NCBI RefSeq assembly: GCF_008122205.1
Contig: NZ_PHNJ01000009.1
Coordinates: forward strand, 124,001-188,000
DNA from: Natronococcus pandeyae
GTDB lineage: Archaea > Halobacteriota > Halobacteria > Halobacteriales > Natrialbaceae
Length of the DNA stretch: 64,000 nucleotides
Direction of reading: 5' to 3'
The translations under genes were made by a program, and so were the position numbers. The notes below the pieces were generated by a model. It saw nothing but the letters and a program-made list of their open reading frames with translations, made no database searches and was not told the origin of the DNA. Of this stretch, positions 39,054 to 46,473 are shown in pieces (position 1 is the first letter of the stretch; every line of letters begins with the position of its first letter).

Positions 39054-39841
39054 GCGACGACACGAGCGCCACCTTCGGCAGCTGGAGCGACCGAGTGACC
39101 TACGTCGCGGCCGAGGGCCAGCTGGTCGTTCTCGGCGTTCTCGTCTCTCTTGGCGCGGCGCTGATCTGGCTTCGGCCGTCGGTTCCCGGCGTTCCCCCGA
39201 TCGTCTTCGGATGGTTCGCCGCCGGCCTGCTCCTGGGGCCGCCGCTGCTCGGTCTGTTCGTGACCGGGGCTCGAGCGCTCCGGCAGCGGAACATGGTGAC
39301 CGTACACCACATCAACGGCGTCACCGATACGCGAGAGAAGCTCTACGTCGAACCCGGCGTCTGGGAAAACAAGACCGTCGAAGGCCCAAGCCCATACCGA
39401 GTGAACGACGAGGAAGCGTTTGAGGTTCGAGAGTTCGACTGGCACCCGGACCAGGGCGAGAACGGGACGCTCATCGTCACCGGCTGCTACTTCAGCCAGC
39501 TCGCAGACTCGAAGCTCGTCACGGTGAAGACGATGCTCGAGGACATCCACGGCGAGCTCATTGAGACGGCGATCGCGTACAACAAGCTCCGCGCCAGGAT
39601 CTCGAAGATGGGCGTCGAGATCGAACGCGATTCGATCAACGCGCAGGCGGAGGCCGACGAACGCGGACTCATGACGCAGCGAACCAGCGTGAAGGATCGG
39701 TTCGAGGCCGCGGAGGACGACGCCGGCGAGTTCTCGACCGACGAGATTAGCGACCTCGGCGACTACGAGCACGATTACGATCCGGTCGAGAATCCGGGTG
39801 GCAGCGATGCCGACGTGACGATGGAACCGATGCCGACGTGA
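39050..39841 (+). CDS. Two-helix membrane protein of virion block, C-terminus altered
   Basis: A 263-residue protein with two transmembrane helices (about residues 24-42 and 48-71) and a long cytoplasmic or intravirion domain with helical stretches. It fits the position of the second gene after the spike in pleolipoviruses (ORF7-type). A 23-base tandem duplication at 39806-39851 shifts the frame and ends the protein early. Without it the frame would run to a TGA at 39880-39882 overlapping the next ATG. The loss is only about six residues, so function is probably kept. Confidence 0.75.
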   Translation: MSDDTSATFGSWSDRVTYVAAEGQLVVLGVLVSLGAALIWLRPSVPGVPPIVFGWFAAGLLLGPPLLGLFVTGARALRQRNMVTVHHINGVTDTREKLYVEPGVWENKTVEGPSPYRVNDEEAFEVREFDWHPDQGENGTLIVTGCYFSQLADSKLVTVKTMLEDIHGELIETAIAYNKLRARISKMGVEIERDSINAQAEADERGLMTQRTSVKDRFEAAEDDAGEFSTDEISDLGDYEHDYDPVENPGGSDADVTMEPMPT

Positions 39842-39851
39842 CGATGGAACC
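39806..39851. repeat. 23-bp tandem duplication at gene end
   Basis: Two identical 23-base copies (39806-39828 and 39829-39851), with a third partial copy of nine bases after them. It creates the TGA at 39839-39841 and destroys the ATGA overlap with the downstream gene. It looks like recent replication slippage. Confidence 0.92.
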
Positions 39852-39878
39852 GATGCCGACCGACGGAGGGACCGATCG

Positions 39879-40085
39879 ATGATCGACGCCGCGACGGCCT
39901 TCGCGATGGGCATGGGCGCGAGTCTGTTCATGAACGTCGTTCTGCTCGTCGTCGTCGATTCGTTCCGACGGGATAGGAACGGCGGCCGTGATCGCCGCGA
40001 TGGGCATGGGCGCCAGACAGAGACCGACGGCGGAACCGAGCTCGAGGAAGCAACCGATGAAGACGTCCGGGGTAACTATGAGTGA
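39879..40085 (+). CDS. Small single-helix membrane protein
   Basis: A 68-residue protein with one transmembrane helix (residues 8-28) and a charged tail rich in Arg, then Asp/Glu. It precedes the ATPase gene and overlaps its start by eight bases. The role is unknown; small membrane proteins in this position may be virion components. Confidence 0.65.
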   Translation: MIDAATAFAMGMGASLFMNVVLLVVVDSFRRDRNGGRDRRDGHGRQTETDGGTELEEATDEDVRGNYE

Positions 40086-41256
40086 CCAACAGGCCGACCA
40101 GCAGGCGCTATTCACGGCCGCACAGGCGCGCGAACACCAGGAGGGGTACAGCGACCGGGATAACCGGGAGATCGCCGACCACGGCGCAATCGTTCGTGAT
40201 GAGAAGGTCTCGCGAGCGATGGCCGTACGGGAGATCCACTACGATCCTCGCGAGGCCGAGCGGCCCGATAAGATGCCGGGAATGGCGAAGGACCTGCGAA
40301 AGAACGAACAGATTCGGATGATGGAGGGAACCGAAACCTTCCGGAGAGCGATGGAGAACGGCGATATGCCGACAATCAAGCACATGGTTGGAGACACGTC
40401 ACAGCGAGCGGACGTCTCGGGACTGAAAGCAATCGGCAAGGTCGACGAACTCATCAACGGCCCGGCGCCGGTGATCGTCGTCCTGGGCGAGATGGGCGCC
40501 GGAAAGACCGACTTCGCCTGTCTGCTCGCACAGCGGTGGCGAGCGCTCCAGCAAAACGACTCGCTGCTCGGGACGAACATCCAGTCCCTCGAGGAGAAGA
40601 ACCGCTGGGTCGACGACGACGGCGACGTCCAGGACGGCTGGATTCCAGACTACGGCACGCTCATGGAGTGGGTCGAGCAGGACGGCGATCCGCTCGAGCA
40701 CAGCCAGCGGTCGAAGCTGTTCATCGGCGACGAGTTCTCGAGTTCCGCGAGCGGGACCGGAAAGCAGGGGTACGAAACCCGGCAGAAGATGGCGCCGCTG
40801 GTTTACAAGATCCGGAAGTACGGTGGGGCGCTCATCTACATCGCCCACGGCGAGCGATCGATCCACCCGATGCTGTGGCGCGTCGGGACGATCGTCAAGA
40901 AGGTCAGCAAGAAGAAGGCCGTTATCGCCGACTCAATCCGGAATGCAGAACTCGCGGACATCCAGGGCCAGATCGAAGGCGTCCCCCCGACGGACCTCCG
41001 GTACAACACGAAGGAAGCGAGCGACTGGCGCTGGTCGGAGTACGGCGAGGAAACGGACGATATGGGGCCTGACGAGGCCGCGAAGATGACCGCGATCTGG
41101 ACCGCGATCAGGTGCAAAGAGGAGGGAATGACGGACCGTGAAACCGCCGGATTCGTACCCTACAGCCACGGATGGGTCAATACTCGGTGGAAAGAGTACC
41201 GAGAGGAGGGACAGCACCGAGAGACACTTGGCAAGGTCGAGGAGATAATCGAATGA
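40078..41256 (+). CDS. VP8-like P-loop ATPase
   Basis: A 392-residue P-loop NTPase. Walker A is GEMGAGKT at residues 137-144 and Walker B is LFIGDE at 214-219. The C-terminus looks like a helix-turn-helix (MTDRETAGFVPYSHGWV). In pleolipoviruses VP8 is an ATPase encoded after the spike and small membrane genes; it may act in genome packaging or assembly. ATG 40078 is chosen since it overlaps the previous gene. The relic keeps a short piece around residues 191-209. Confidence 0.85.
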   Translation: MSDQQADQQALFTAAQAREHQEGYSDRDNREIADHGAIVRDEKVSRAMAVREIHYDPREAERPDKMPGMAKDLRKNEQIRMMEGTETFRRAMENGDMPTIKHMVGDTSQRADVSGLKAIGKVDELINGPAPVIVVLGEMGAGKTDFACLLAQRWRALQQNDSLLGTNIQSLEEKNRWVDDDGDVQDGWIPDYGTLMEWVEQDGDPLEHSQRSKLFIGDEFSSSASGTGKQGYETRQKMAPLVYKIRKYGGALIYIAHGERSIHPMLWRVGTIVKKVSKKKAVIADSIRNAELADIQGQIEGVPPTDLRYNTKEASDWRWSEYGEETDDMGPDEAAKMTAIWTAIRCKEEGMTDRETAGFVPYSHGWVNTRWKEYREEGQHRETLGKVEEIIE

Positions 41257-41310
41257 CGACGGCGAGTTGGTTAGCTGGTTACGGTAAGACTCCCCCCTTT
41301 ACACTAACCG

Positions 41311-41390
41311 GCCCATCGCTCGCTCCCGTGGGGAGCGAGGCGACCGATGGGCGCTCGTCGAGACACCTGGAGGAGTTGATATATATCGGC
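41311..41390 (+). promoter_or_regulatory. Strong hairpin followed by promoter
   Basis: GCCCATCG plus CTCGCTCCC at 41311-41327 pair with GGGAGCGAG and CGATGGGC (41331-41352), with one 5-base bulge, forming a long hairpin. A TATATAT box at 41380-41386 follows, 28 bases before ATG 41414, which predicts a leaderless transcript. The 157-base gap thus seems to end the VP8 transcript and start a new one. Confidence 0.6.
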
Positions 41391-41413
41391 GCGCGATGCG
41401 CGTGGTGTGCGTG

Positions 41414-41680
41414 ATGGGTGCGCAGGTTCGGCACCTCGTGGGCGTGGGCCGGTTCGTCGCCGTCGAGCTGGCGCACGAACTCCGGCGGGACTACGAACGC
41501 GGCGTCTTCTCGCAACAGACGCTCGCGGTGGTTGGACTGTCGATCGCCGCTGTCGTGATCGGCGCCGCTCGAGGCGAGTGGATCCTCGCGGCGACCGCGG
41601 CGACGACGGCCGGGCTATTCACCTACACCGCTGCTCGAGCCGACCGACGCTGGCGAGACAGTCGGAGGGCCGACCCGTGA
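41414..41680 (+). CDS. Small two-helix membrane protein
   Basis: An 88-residue protein with two hydrophobic helices (about residues 38-56 and 60-77) and basic ends (ARADRRWRDSRR). ATG 41414 lies about 28 bases after a TATA box. Its TGA overlaps the GTG of the next gene (GTGA). Function unknown; probably a provirus membrane protein. Confidence 0.6.
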   Translation: MGAQVRHLVGVGRFVAVELAHELRRDYERGVFSQQTLAVVGLSIAAVVIGAARGEWILAATAATTAGLFTYTAARADRRWRDSRRADP

Positions 41681-42009
41681 AGCTCCGGCGCCGACTCTCC
41701 CGACACTCGGCGGACGTCGTGATCGGGCTGCTGCTCGCGATCGTCGGAGCCGGCCTGTGGGAACTCCCGGCGATTCTGCTCGCGATCAAGCTCAACGTGT
41801 TCGCGATTCCGCTCGCGCTGGACGGCGTGCTCGCATTCCCATTCTGGGTCTGGTACTGTATCTCCCTCATGTGGGCGTCGCAACTGCTGTACTACTCGGG
41901 AACCAGCGTTCCGGAAATGATTTTCCGGATTCGAGAGACATCGGCCGACGTCGCGATCGGCGCGGAGACCATCCCTCTGAAAACGACCGAGAGCCATGAA
42001 CCGGAGTAA
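41677..42009 (+). CDS. Small membrane protein with three helices
   Basis: A 110-residue protein with a basic N-terminus (KLRRRLSRHS) and three hydrophobic segments. GTG 41677 overlaps the previous stop, and the C-terminus overlaps the following ATG (41996) by 14 bases, which supports the frame. Function unknown. Confidence 0.6.
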   Translation: MKLRRRLSRHSADVVIGLLLAIVGAGLWELPAILLAIKLNVFAIPLALDGVLAFPFWVWYCISLMWASQLLYYSGTSVPEMIFRIRETSADVAIGAETIPLKTTESHEPE

Positions 42010-42379
42010 ACGCGCCAATCACTTCGGAACGATCTGCGAGAAGCGGATGGCAAAGAAGCGCCGGTTCGAACTCGAGCGCTCGAGCTGGCACGATGCGAAG
42101 TTCGGGAACGGAACGCCTGTCGAGATCAAGAGCACGATGCTCGAACATAGCGATGGGCAGCCGGGCAACTTCAAGGTCTACCGGAAGTACCATGAAAAGC
42201 TTCGACGAGCGAACGGCTGGTACTGTTTCGTCGTCTACCGGCCACATGGGCGATCGGGGTGCACGGTTGTGCGAGATAAGATGGTTCGTTCTAAGAATCT
42301 ACCGTTGCTTCGATGGCATGGGGGTGGTGATCACAGAGGAACCGCTCAGGCCAAAATTTCAATCAAAGCAATCTTTTGA
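41996..42379 (+). CDS. PD-(D/E)XK nuclease-like protein (copy 1)
   Basis: A 127-residue basic protein. The segment WHDAKFGNGTPVEIKST has the D...E-x-K layout of the PD-(D/E)XK nuclease core, followed by FKVYRKYHEKLRRANGWYCFVVYRP, which resembles the next strand and helix. The gene at 48797-49318 has a similar core, so the element may carry two related enzymes. Possible roles are Holliday-junction resolution or other DNA processing. The relic keeps a fragment. The nuclease reading is a motif-level inference. Confidence 0.6.
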   Translation: MNRSKRANHFGTICEKRMAKKRRFELERSSWHDAKFGNGTPVEIKSTMLEHSDGQPGNFKVYRKYHEKLRRANGWYCFVVYRPHGRSGCTVVRDKMVRSKNLPLLRWHGGGDHRGTAQAKISIKAIF

Positions 42380-42402
42380 AGCGAGTGCATTCATATAGAG
42401 AA

Positions 42403-43707
42403 ATGACTGAAGACGAGATACGAGATCTTCCAAAGTATCAGGAAGCTATTAAGCAAGCGAATTCGTTGGATCAACTCATTCAAATATTTCCTCTTCTCGA
42501 ATTAATGGGTGCTGATACGAGTGAGTTGAGTGCAATCTATGAAGATGAGGAATTAGAGGATATCATAGATGATATTGAAAAGACAATTGAAGTACCGGAT
42601 AGGTTCGTTGATGCACTTGGTGAGAAGGGGTGGGTCATACACGAAAGACTCAATCTAGATATTGCATCAGAGGCCGCTAAAAAGGCAGAAAACGGGGATG
42701 TAGATGAAGCCGAGGAACTTTTAGTTTCATATTTTGATAGAAAGACAATAGATATAAATTTAGTCCAAATGAAATCGATTAGTGCTTTTAAGCCCCGTTA
42801 TATGCTTGCCCGAAAAGCAGCAGAAGACTACGAAGAAGGAAGATTTCATGCCTGTGTACCTGTCGTACTCATGTTGATCGATGGATTAGTACAACAGGTT
42901 CACATTGACGTATTCGGTGAAGCCCAAAACGCTTCTGCAGAAAATACTAAGTTAGAAGCCTGGAACTCAGTCGCTGGACATAGTAAAAGTCTGAATCAAT
43001 TTCTAGATATATTTGGGAAGCAAAGAATTAAAACACGTACTGGAAGAATTGAAAAACCATATCGACACGGAATTTTACATGGTACAGACCTCGGATACGA
43101 CAATGAACTTGTTGCAGCCAAGTCTTGGAATGCTCTATTTGCTGTCGGAGAATGGGCCAAGAAAGCAGAGCAAAACGAACTTGCCCCCCCTTCAGAAGAC
43201 AAAGAGCTGTCACCAATTGAGTCTCTTTCCCAGTCGATTGAGAAGGAAAAAAGATTGCAAGAAAGGAAACAAGCTTTTGAAGAATCGGAAGGAAGAGATA
43301 TTAATGTTGGAAGAGATATTCCGCCAAACGGAAATCCTGAAGATTATCAGAGTGAGACGCCAGAAAAAGCATTTACTGAATTTTTGAGTTTTTGGCAAGA
43401 TAAAAACTACGGCAAGATGTGTGCGTATGTCAGTGGCCCAGCTGGTAAAGACATCAATCCAGGAGAAATCAGAGAACGTTTTAACGACTATGAATTGGTG
43501 ACTTGGAATCTTATAGAGGTTGATCACTCGACTGGGGCTGTTGCAGATATTGTAGTTAGATTACAACTTGATTGGAAAAATAAATCTCAAGAGAGAACTA
43601 AAGAAATTAAACTAGCATACCAAAACGACAAAGAAAAGTTGGTGCCACCAGAGTTAGAGGATGGTGATTGGATGATCCTTAACCATTTCGAGCTAAGGTC
43701 TCCATGA
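42403..43707 (+). CDS. AT-rich HEPN-motif protein, candidate defence effector
   Basis: A 434-residue protein with much lower GC content than the flanking viral genes. The middle contains YRHGILHG at about residues 220-227, an R-x4-H motif (Arg221/His226) as in HEPN ribonuclease domains, within an all-helical region (about 130-250). The last 110 residues (from ETPEKAFTEFLSFW) resemble an NTF2-like fold. HEPN proteins in mobile elements often cut RNA in abortive infection. No antitoxin gene adjoins. The relic lacks it. The call rests on one short motif and composition, so it is tentative. Confidence 0.55.
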   Translation: MTEDEIRDLPKYQEAIKQANSLDQLIQIFPLLELMGADTSELSAIYEDEELEDIIDDIEKTIEVPDRFVDALGEKGWVIHERLNLDIASEAAKKAENGDVDEAEELLVSYFDRKTIDINLVQMKSISAFKPRYMLARKAAEDYEEGRFHACVPVVLMLIDGLVQQVHIDVFGEAQNASAENTKLEAWNSVAGHSKSLNQFLDIFGKQRIKTRTGRIEKPYRHGILHGTDLGYDNELVAAKSWNALFAVGEWAKKAEQNELAPPSEDKELSPIESLSQSIEKEKRLQERKQAFEESEGRDINVGRDIPPNGNPEDYQSETPEKAFTEFLSFWQDKNYGKMCAYVSGPAGKDINPGEIRERFNDYELVTWNLIEVDHSTGAVADIVVRLQLDWKNKSQERTKEIKLAYQNDKEKLVPPELEDGDWMILNHFELRSP

Positions 43708-43727
43708 TTTCCTGTTAGGAATGTCAT

Positions 43728-43982
43728 CTAATCAAAGTCAGTAGTGATATCAACATCAATCTCAAAAGCAACTACGCGACTGCTTAGGGTTTCGGCGATC
43801 TCCCGGCGCTGTTCGAGAGTAAGATCATCACGCTCGAGGACCTGGCGAGCAGCTCGGACGAAGTGGGGAACGTCGTCGCAGGCACTCACCACGGCCTTGG
43901 TCTTGTTACAGTCGTAGAACTCGGCTGCTTGCTCGATCGCGTCTCGTCGGTAGGCGTAATCGCCGTCGGTTCGGATTCGCAT
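43728..43982 (-). CDS. Small conserved provirus protein
   Basis: An 84-residue protein beginning MRIRTDGDYAYRRDAIEQAAEFYDC and ending in a helical LTLEQRREIAETLSSR. I recall similar small proteins in haloarchaeal proviruses (possibly DUF7692) but no function. A ribbon-helix-helix-like regulator is possible because of the early strand and helices. The relic keeps its C-terminal part near 29930-30005. It is host-like in GC content and lies between the two AT-rich cargo genes. Confidence 0.65.
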   Translation of the reverse strand: MRIRTDGDYAYRRDAIEQAAEFYDCNKTKAVVSACDDVPHFVRAARQVLERDDLTLEQRREIAETLSSRVVAFEIDVDITTDFD

Positions 43983-44112
43983 GCTCTCGTACACACGACC
44001 CCCGATATCCTAGTTTTTTCGACTCACTGAACGGCCCATTTCGGCCCAAAACCGGCCGAACCTCTCGGCCCATCGTAGAAGAACGGTGGCCCAGGCGACG
44101 GATCGACTCGAG

Positions 44113-44147
44113 ATATGCACACGGCGGTTCGTGTCTCGTGTGCATAT
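44113..44147. promoter_or_regulatory. Inverted repeat with perfect 10-base arms
   Basis: ATATGCACAC at 44113-44122 and GTGTGCATAT at 44138-44147 are perfect inverse complements separated by 15 bases. The repeat is in the 242-base gap between the 84-residue gene and the DUF262 gene. It could be an operator upstream of the small gene (minus strand), or a transcribed hairpin at the end of the DUF262 gene. Confidence 0.65.
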
Positions 44148-44224
44148 TCGGGGAACCGGATTTGTCGACGTGCAACCCCTGGGCTCGACCGATGTGCCGA
44201 GATAGTTATTATTAAGTCATCTAC

Positions 44225-46099
44225 TTAGTCTGCAGAACTCATTTCTATTGATCTCGGTGTAGTGTCCCTTCTATCTGGAGATTGGTTTAATAATTCTTCC
44301 AATATCAGTTCTTTTCGTTGTTCAAAGAACCGATCCGCGTTTTCTATTCGGTAGAGTTCAGAATTGTCTGGGATGTAATGTCTTTCGAGATATTCTTCCG
44401 TTCTAGTTGGAAGCCACTGTGGGAGAGGCTTATCTGATTTTTTACGGTTTTCGTCTTTTCTGAGCAGTTGCAGATTTGCGAGGCTATCTCGAAGACCATG
44501 TAGCTTTTCAGCTTTCTCTCTCTTAATATCTGTTTCTCGAAGCAAATTCTCTTTCTCAAGTTTAGATTTTGGGAAGATGTGGTCTAGTTCGTAGTCATAG
44601 TTCTCATTGGCGACATTAGGGAAATACAGTAAGGACAAAACTACTTGAACAGCACGGTTACTAACACCACTATCATTAAACCACCGCTCAATATTTTCCT
44701 CATCAAAACCCATCGATTTATTATAGTCGTTTAATTTCTTTTCAATCTCAATCAGTGGAAACTCGCCGGTAGGAGAATCATTGATCACATCCCGAATACC
44801 ACGAATGGTTTGAGTTGTTCCCCCTGTTGTGAGATCTCCTGTTGTTACCATCGAACAAATCCAATAGAGTAGCTTTTGTCTAGTTTCTCTTCCAGTATCT
44901 GAATTATAGGATAGGGTTGGACAATTATTATCGTAGAAGAAGTAAATTATTGGTAAGATGATCATTTTACTTCGAACGTGGCTTGTTGAAAATCCGAAGC
45001 TATTCATTAAATCAAGTGTCCTAAAGACACTAGTTTCGAATTGTGGATCTTTCCACGTGCTCTTCATTGCTTCTAGTGTATCCTTGTTGAAATTCGAGAG
45101 AGAAAAAGATAGACTGGAAACTCCACCGTTAAGCATGAGCGATCGTAGAACGAAATTTGAATCAAATTCAACACTACCGCGCGTATTATGTTCATTCATA
45201 CGATCAACAAACCCTTGTATTTCCTCCCGAGCCACAATACTGTCATCAGAATCGTCATTTCGCCAATGGGCTGTTGCAATTGAGAGAAGTATATCTGACT
45301 TTTTCAATTGGGTGCCACCCTCATTTGCCCTTATAAATATATCAAGGACCTTTTCTTGATCTTCTTCTTGCTCCTCAAAATAAGATATGATTTCCTTTTC
45401 CCTAATTGCTCTGTGAAGATGATGTATATTTTTTGTAACTGGACCGCGAGCTGTTTCAGTATTTATTTCATCAATTCTATCAATCTTATCTAAAACTTGT
45501 TCAGTTTCTTCGGTTGGATCAGATACGGCTAATATATCTCCTACCCGGTACCAATATTCAGATTGACTATTAGATGGATTTGGTTTCTTAAATTCAAAAT
45601 GATATCTTCTACTCTTTTTTATTTCATTTGTGGGCGAAAGTATATTGAGATATAATTGTTTACGATCCCATGATTCAGTTCGTTTACGTATTTTATTCGG
45701 CTTCTTTTCAGTATACGTACCTTTCAATCCAATATGAAAAGATGTTAGCCGTTGTTGGCCGTCAAGAACCAAATTCACCCGCTTTGGTAATCGCTCTCCA
45801 AACTCATCATGATATCTAACATTGTGGTAATGGACATCATTAAATTCATCAGGATATATTGGATCCTCAATATAATTTTTCACAAACTTATATTTGACTC
45901 TGTTGCTAGCGTACTCCCCACTTACTCTCCAAAAGAGAAATGAACCGATCGGATATCCTCTAAGGATTGAATCAAACAAGTTCAGTATCTGCTTTTTATC
46001 CCAAACAAATTCTCTTTGAATTGAGGGGATCAAATAATTATAATTCATGTCATCAATTACACTATCTACCGTTGTAGACTGGTATCCCATTAGAGGCAT
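44225..46099 (-). CDS. DUF262-DUF1524 (GmrSD-like) restriction enzyme
   Basis: A 624-residue protein, strongly AT-rich. The N-terminal DUF262 domain has IPSIQREFVW near residue 28 and the nucleotide-binding DGQQRLTS at 113-120. The C-terminal DUF1524 domain is an HNH nuclease with ELDHIFPKSKL and the later NLQLL and ENRKKSD residues. Fusion proteins of this kind are type IV enzymes that cut modified DNA (GmrSD, BrxU) or act with DNA phosphorothioate marks (SspE). ATG 46099 is about 25 bases after a TATA box (46116-46126, minus strand), fitting a leaderless transcript. It is likely a provirus-borne anti-virus weapon. Confidence 0.88.
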   Translation of the reverse strand: MPLMGYQSTTVDSVIDDMNYNYLIPSIQREFVWDKKQILNLFDSILRGYPIGSFLFWRVSGEYASNRVKYKFVKNYIEDPIYPDEFNDVHYHNVRYHDEFGERLPKRVNLVLDGQQRLTSFHIGLKGTYTEKKPNKIRKRTESWDRKQLYLNILSPTNEIKKSRRYHFEFKKPNPSNSQSEYWYRVGDILAVSDPTEETEQVLDKIDRIDEINTETARGPVTKNIHHLHRAIREKEIISYFEEQEEDQEKVLDIFIRANEGGTQLKKSDILLSIATAHWRNDDSDDSIVAREEIQGFVDRMNEHNTRGSVEFDSNFVLRSLMLNGGVSSLSFSLSNFNKDTLEAMKSTWKDPQFETSVFRTLDLMNSFGFSTSHVRSKMIILPIIYFFYDNNCPTLSYNSDTGRETRQKLLYWICSMVTTGDLTTGGTTQTIRGIRDVINDSPTGEFPLIEIEKKLNDYNKSMGFDEENIERWFNDSGVSNRAVQVVLSLLYFPNVANENYDYELDHIFPKSKLEKENLLRETDIKREKAEKLHGLRDSLANLQLLRKDENRKKSDKPLPQWLPTRTEEYLERHYIPDNSELYRIENADRFFEQRKELILEELLNQSPDRRDTTPRSIEMSSAD

Positions 46100-46473
46100 C
46101 AAGACATTACTGAGATATAAATGTTATAGATATACTGAAATTATTTTCTTTTTAATTTTCCTATTTCGACACAGGTTAGACTCGCTTTCAACTGTCACCT
46201 GGGAAACCCCTGTTTCAAGTGCTTCAACTGGAGATTTGCGTGCGGAGGCGGGGGCGGGGCAGTGTAATTTTTTGACTCTGTCCCCTTGGGGACACCCGGC
46301 AAGGGGCGTTTCGCGCGCAGCGCGAAATCGACCCGCAGCGTCGCGGCGCAATCGCGGTGCCGACCCCACCCTCGAAGCGAGGACTACAACCAAAATTGCA
46401 CAGTCACGGTTGTAATACAAACTGGATTGCTGAAAAGAAGTGCCGAAAGAGCGTTGCCACTACCGAGATCGGT
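46100..46473. other. Intergenic region with several palindromes; candidate origin
   Basis: This 374-base gap between the start of the DUF262 gene and the 3' end of the large winged-helix gene has no credible gene. It holds three near-perfect palindromes: GTCCCCTTGGGGAC (46280-46293), TTTCGCGCGCAGCGCGAAA (46309-46327) and TTGTAATACAA (46411-46421). The left part is AT-rich and contains the DUF262 promoter; the middle is GC-rich. A replication origin or a transcription terminator pair is possible. Confidence 0.5.

Noticed and set aside
41253-41414. 53-residue frame overlapping the VP8-like stop by ATGA
   Set aside because: It covers a strong hairpin and the TATA box of the next gene and has no conserved pattern. 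A non-coding control region explains the sequence better.
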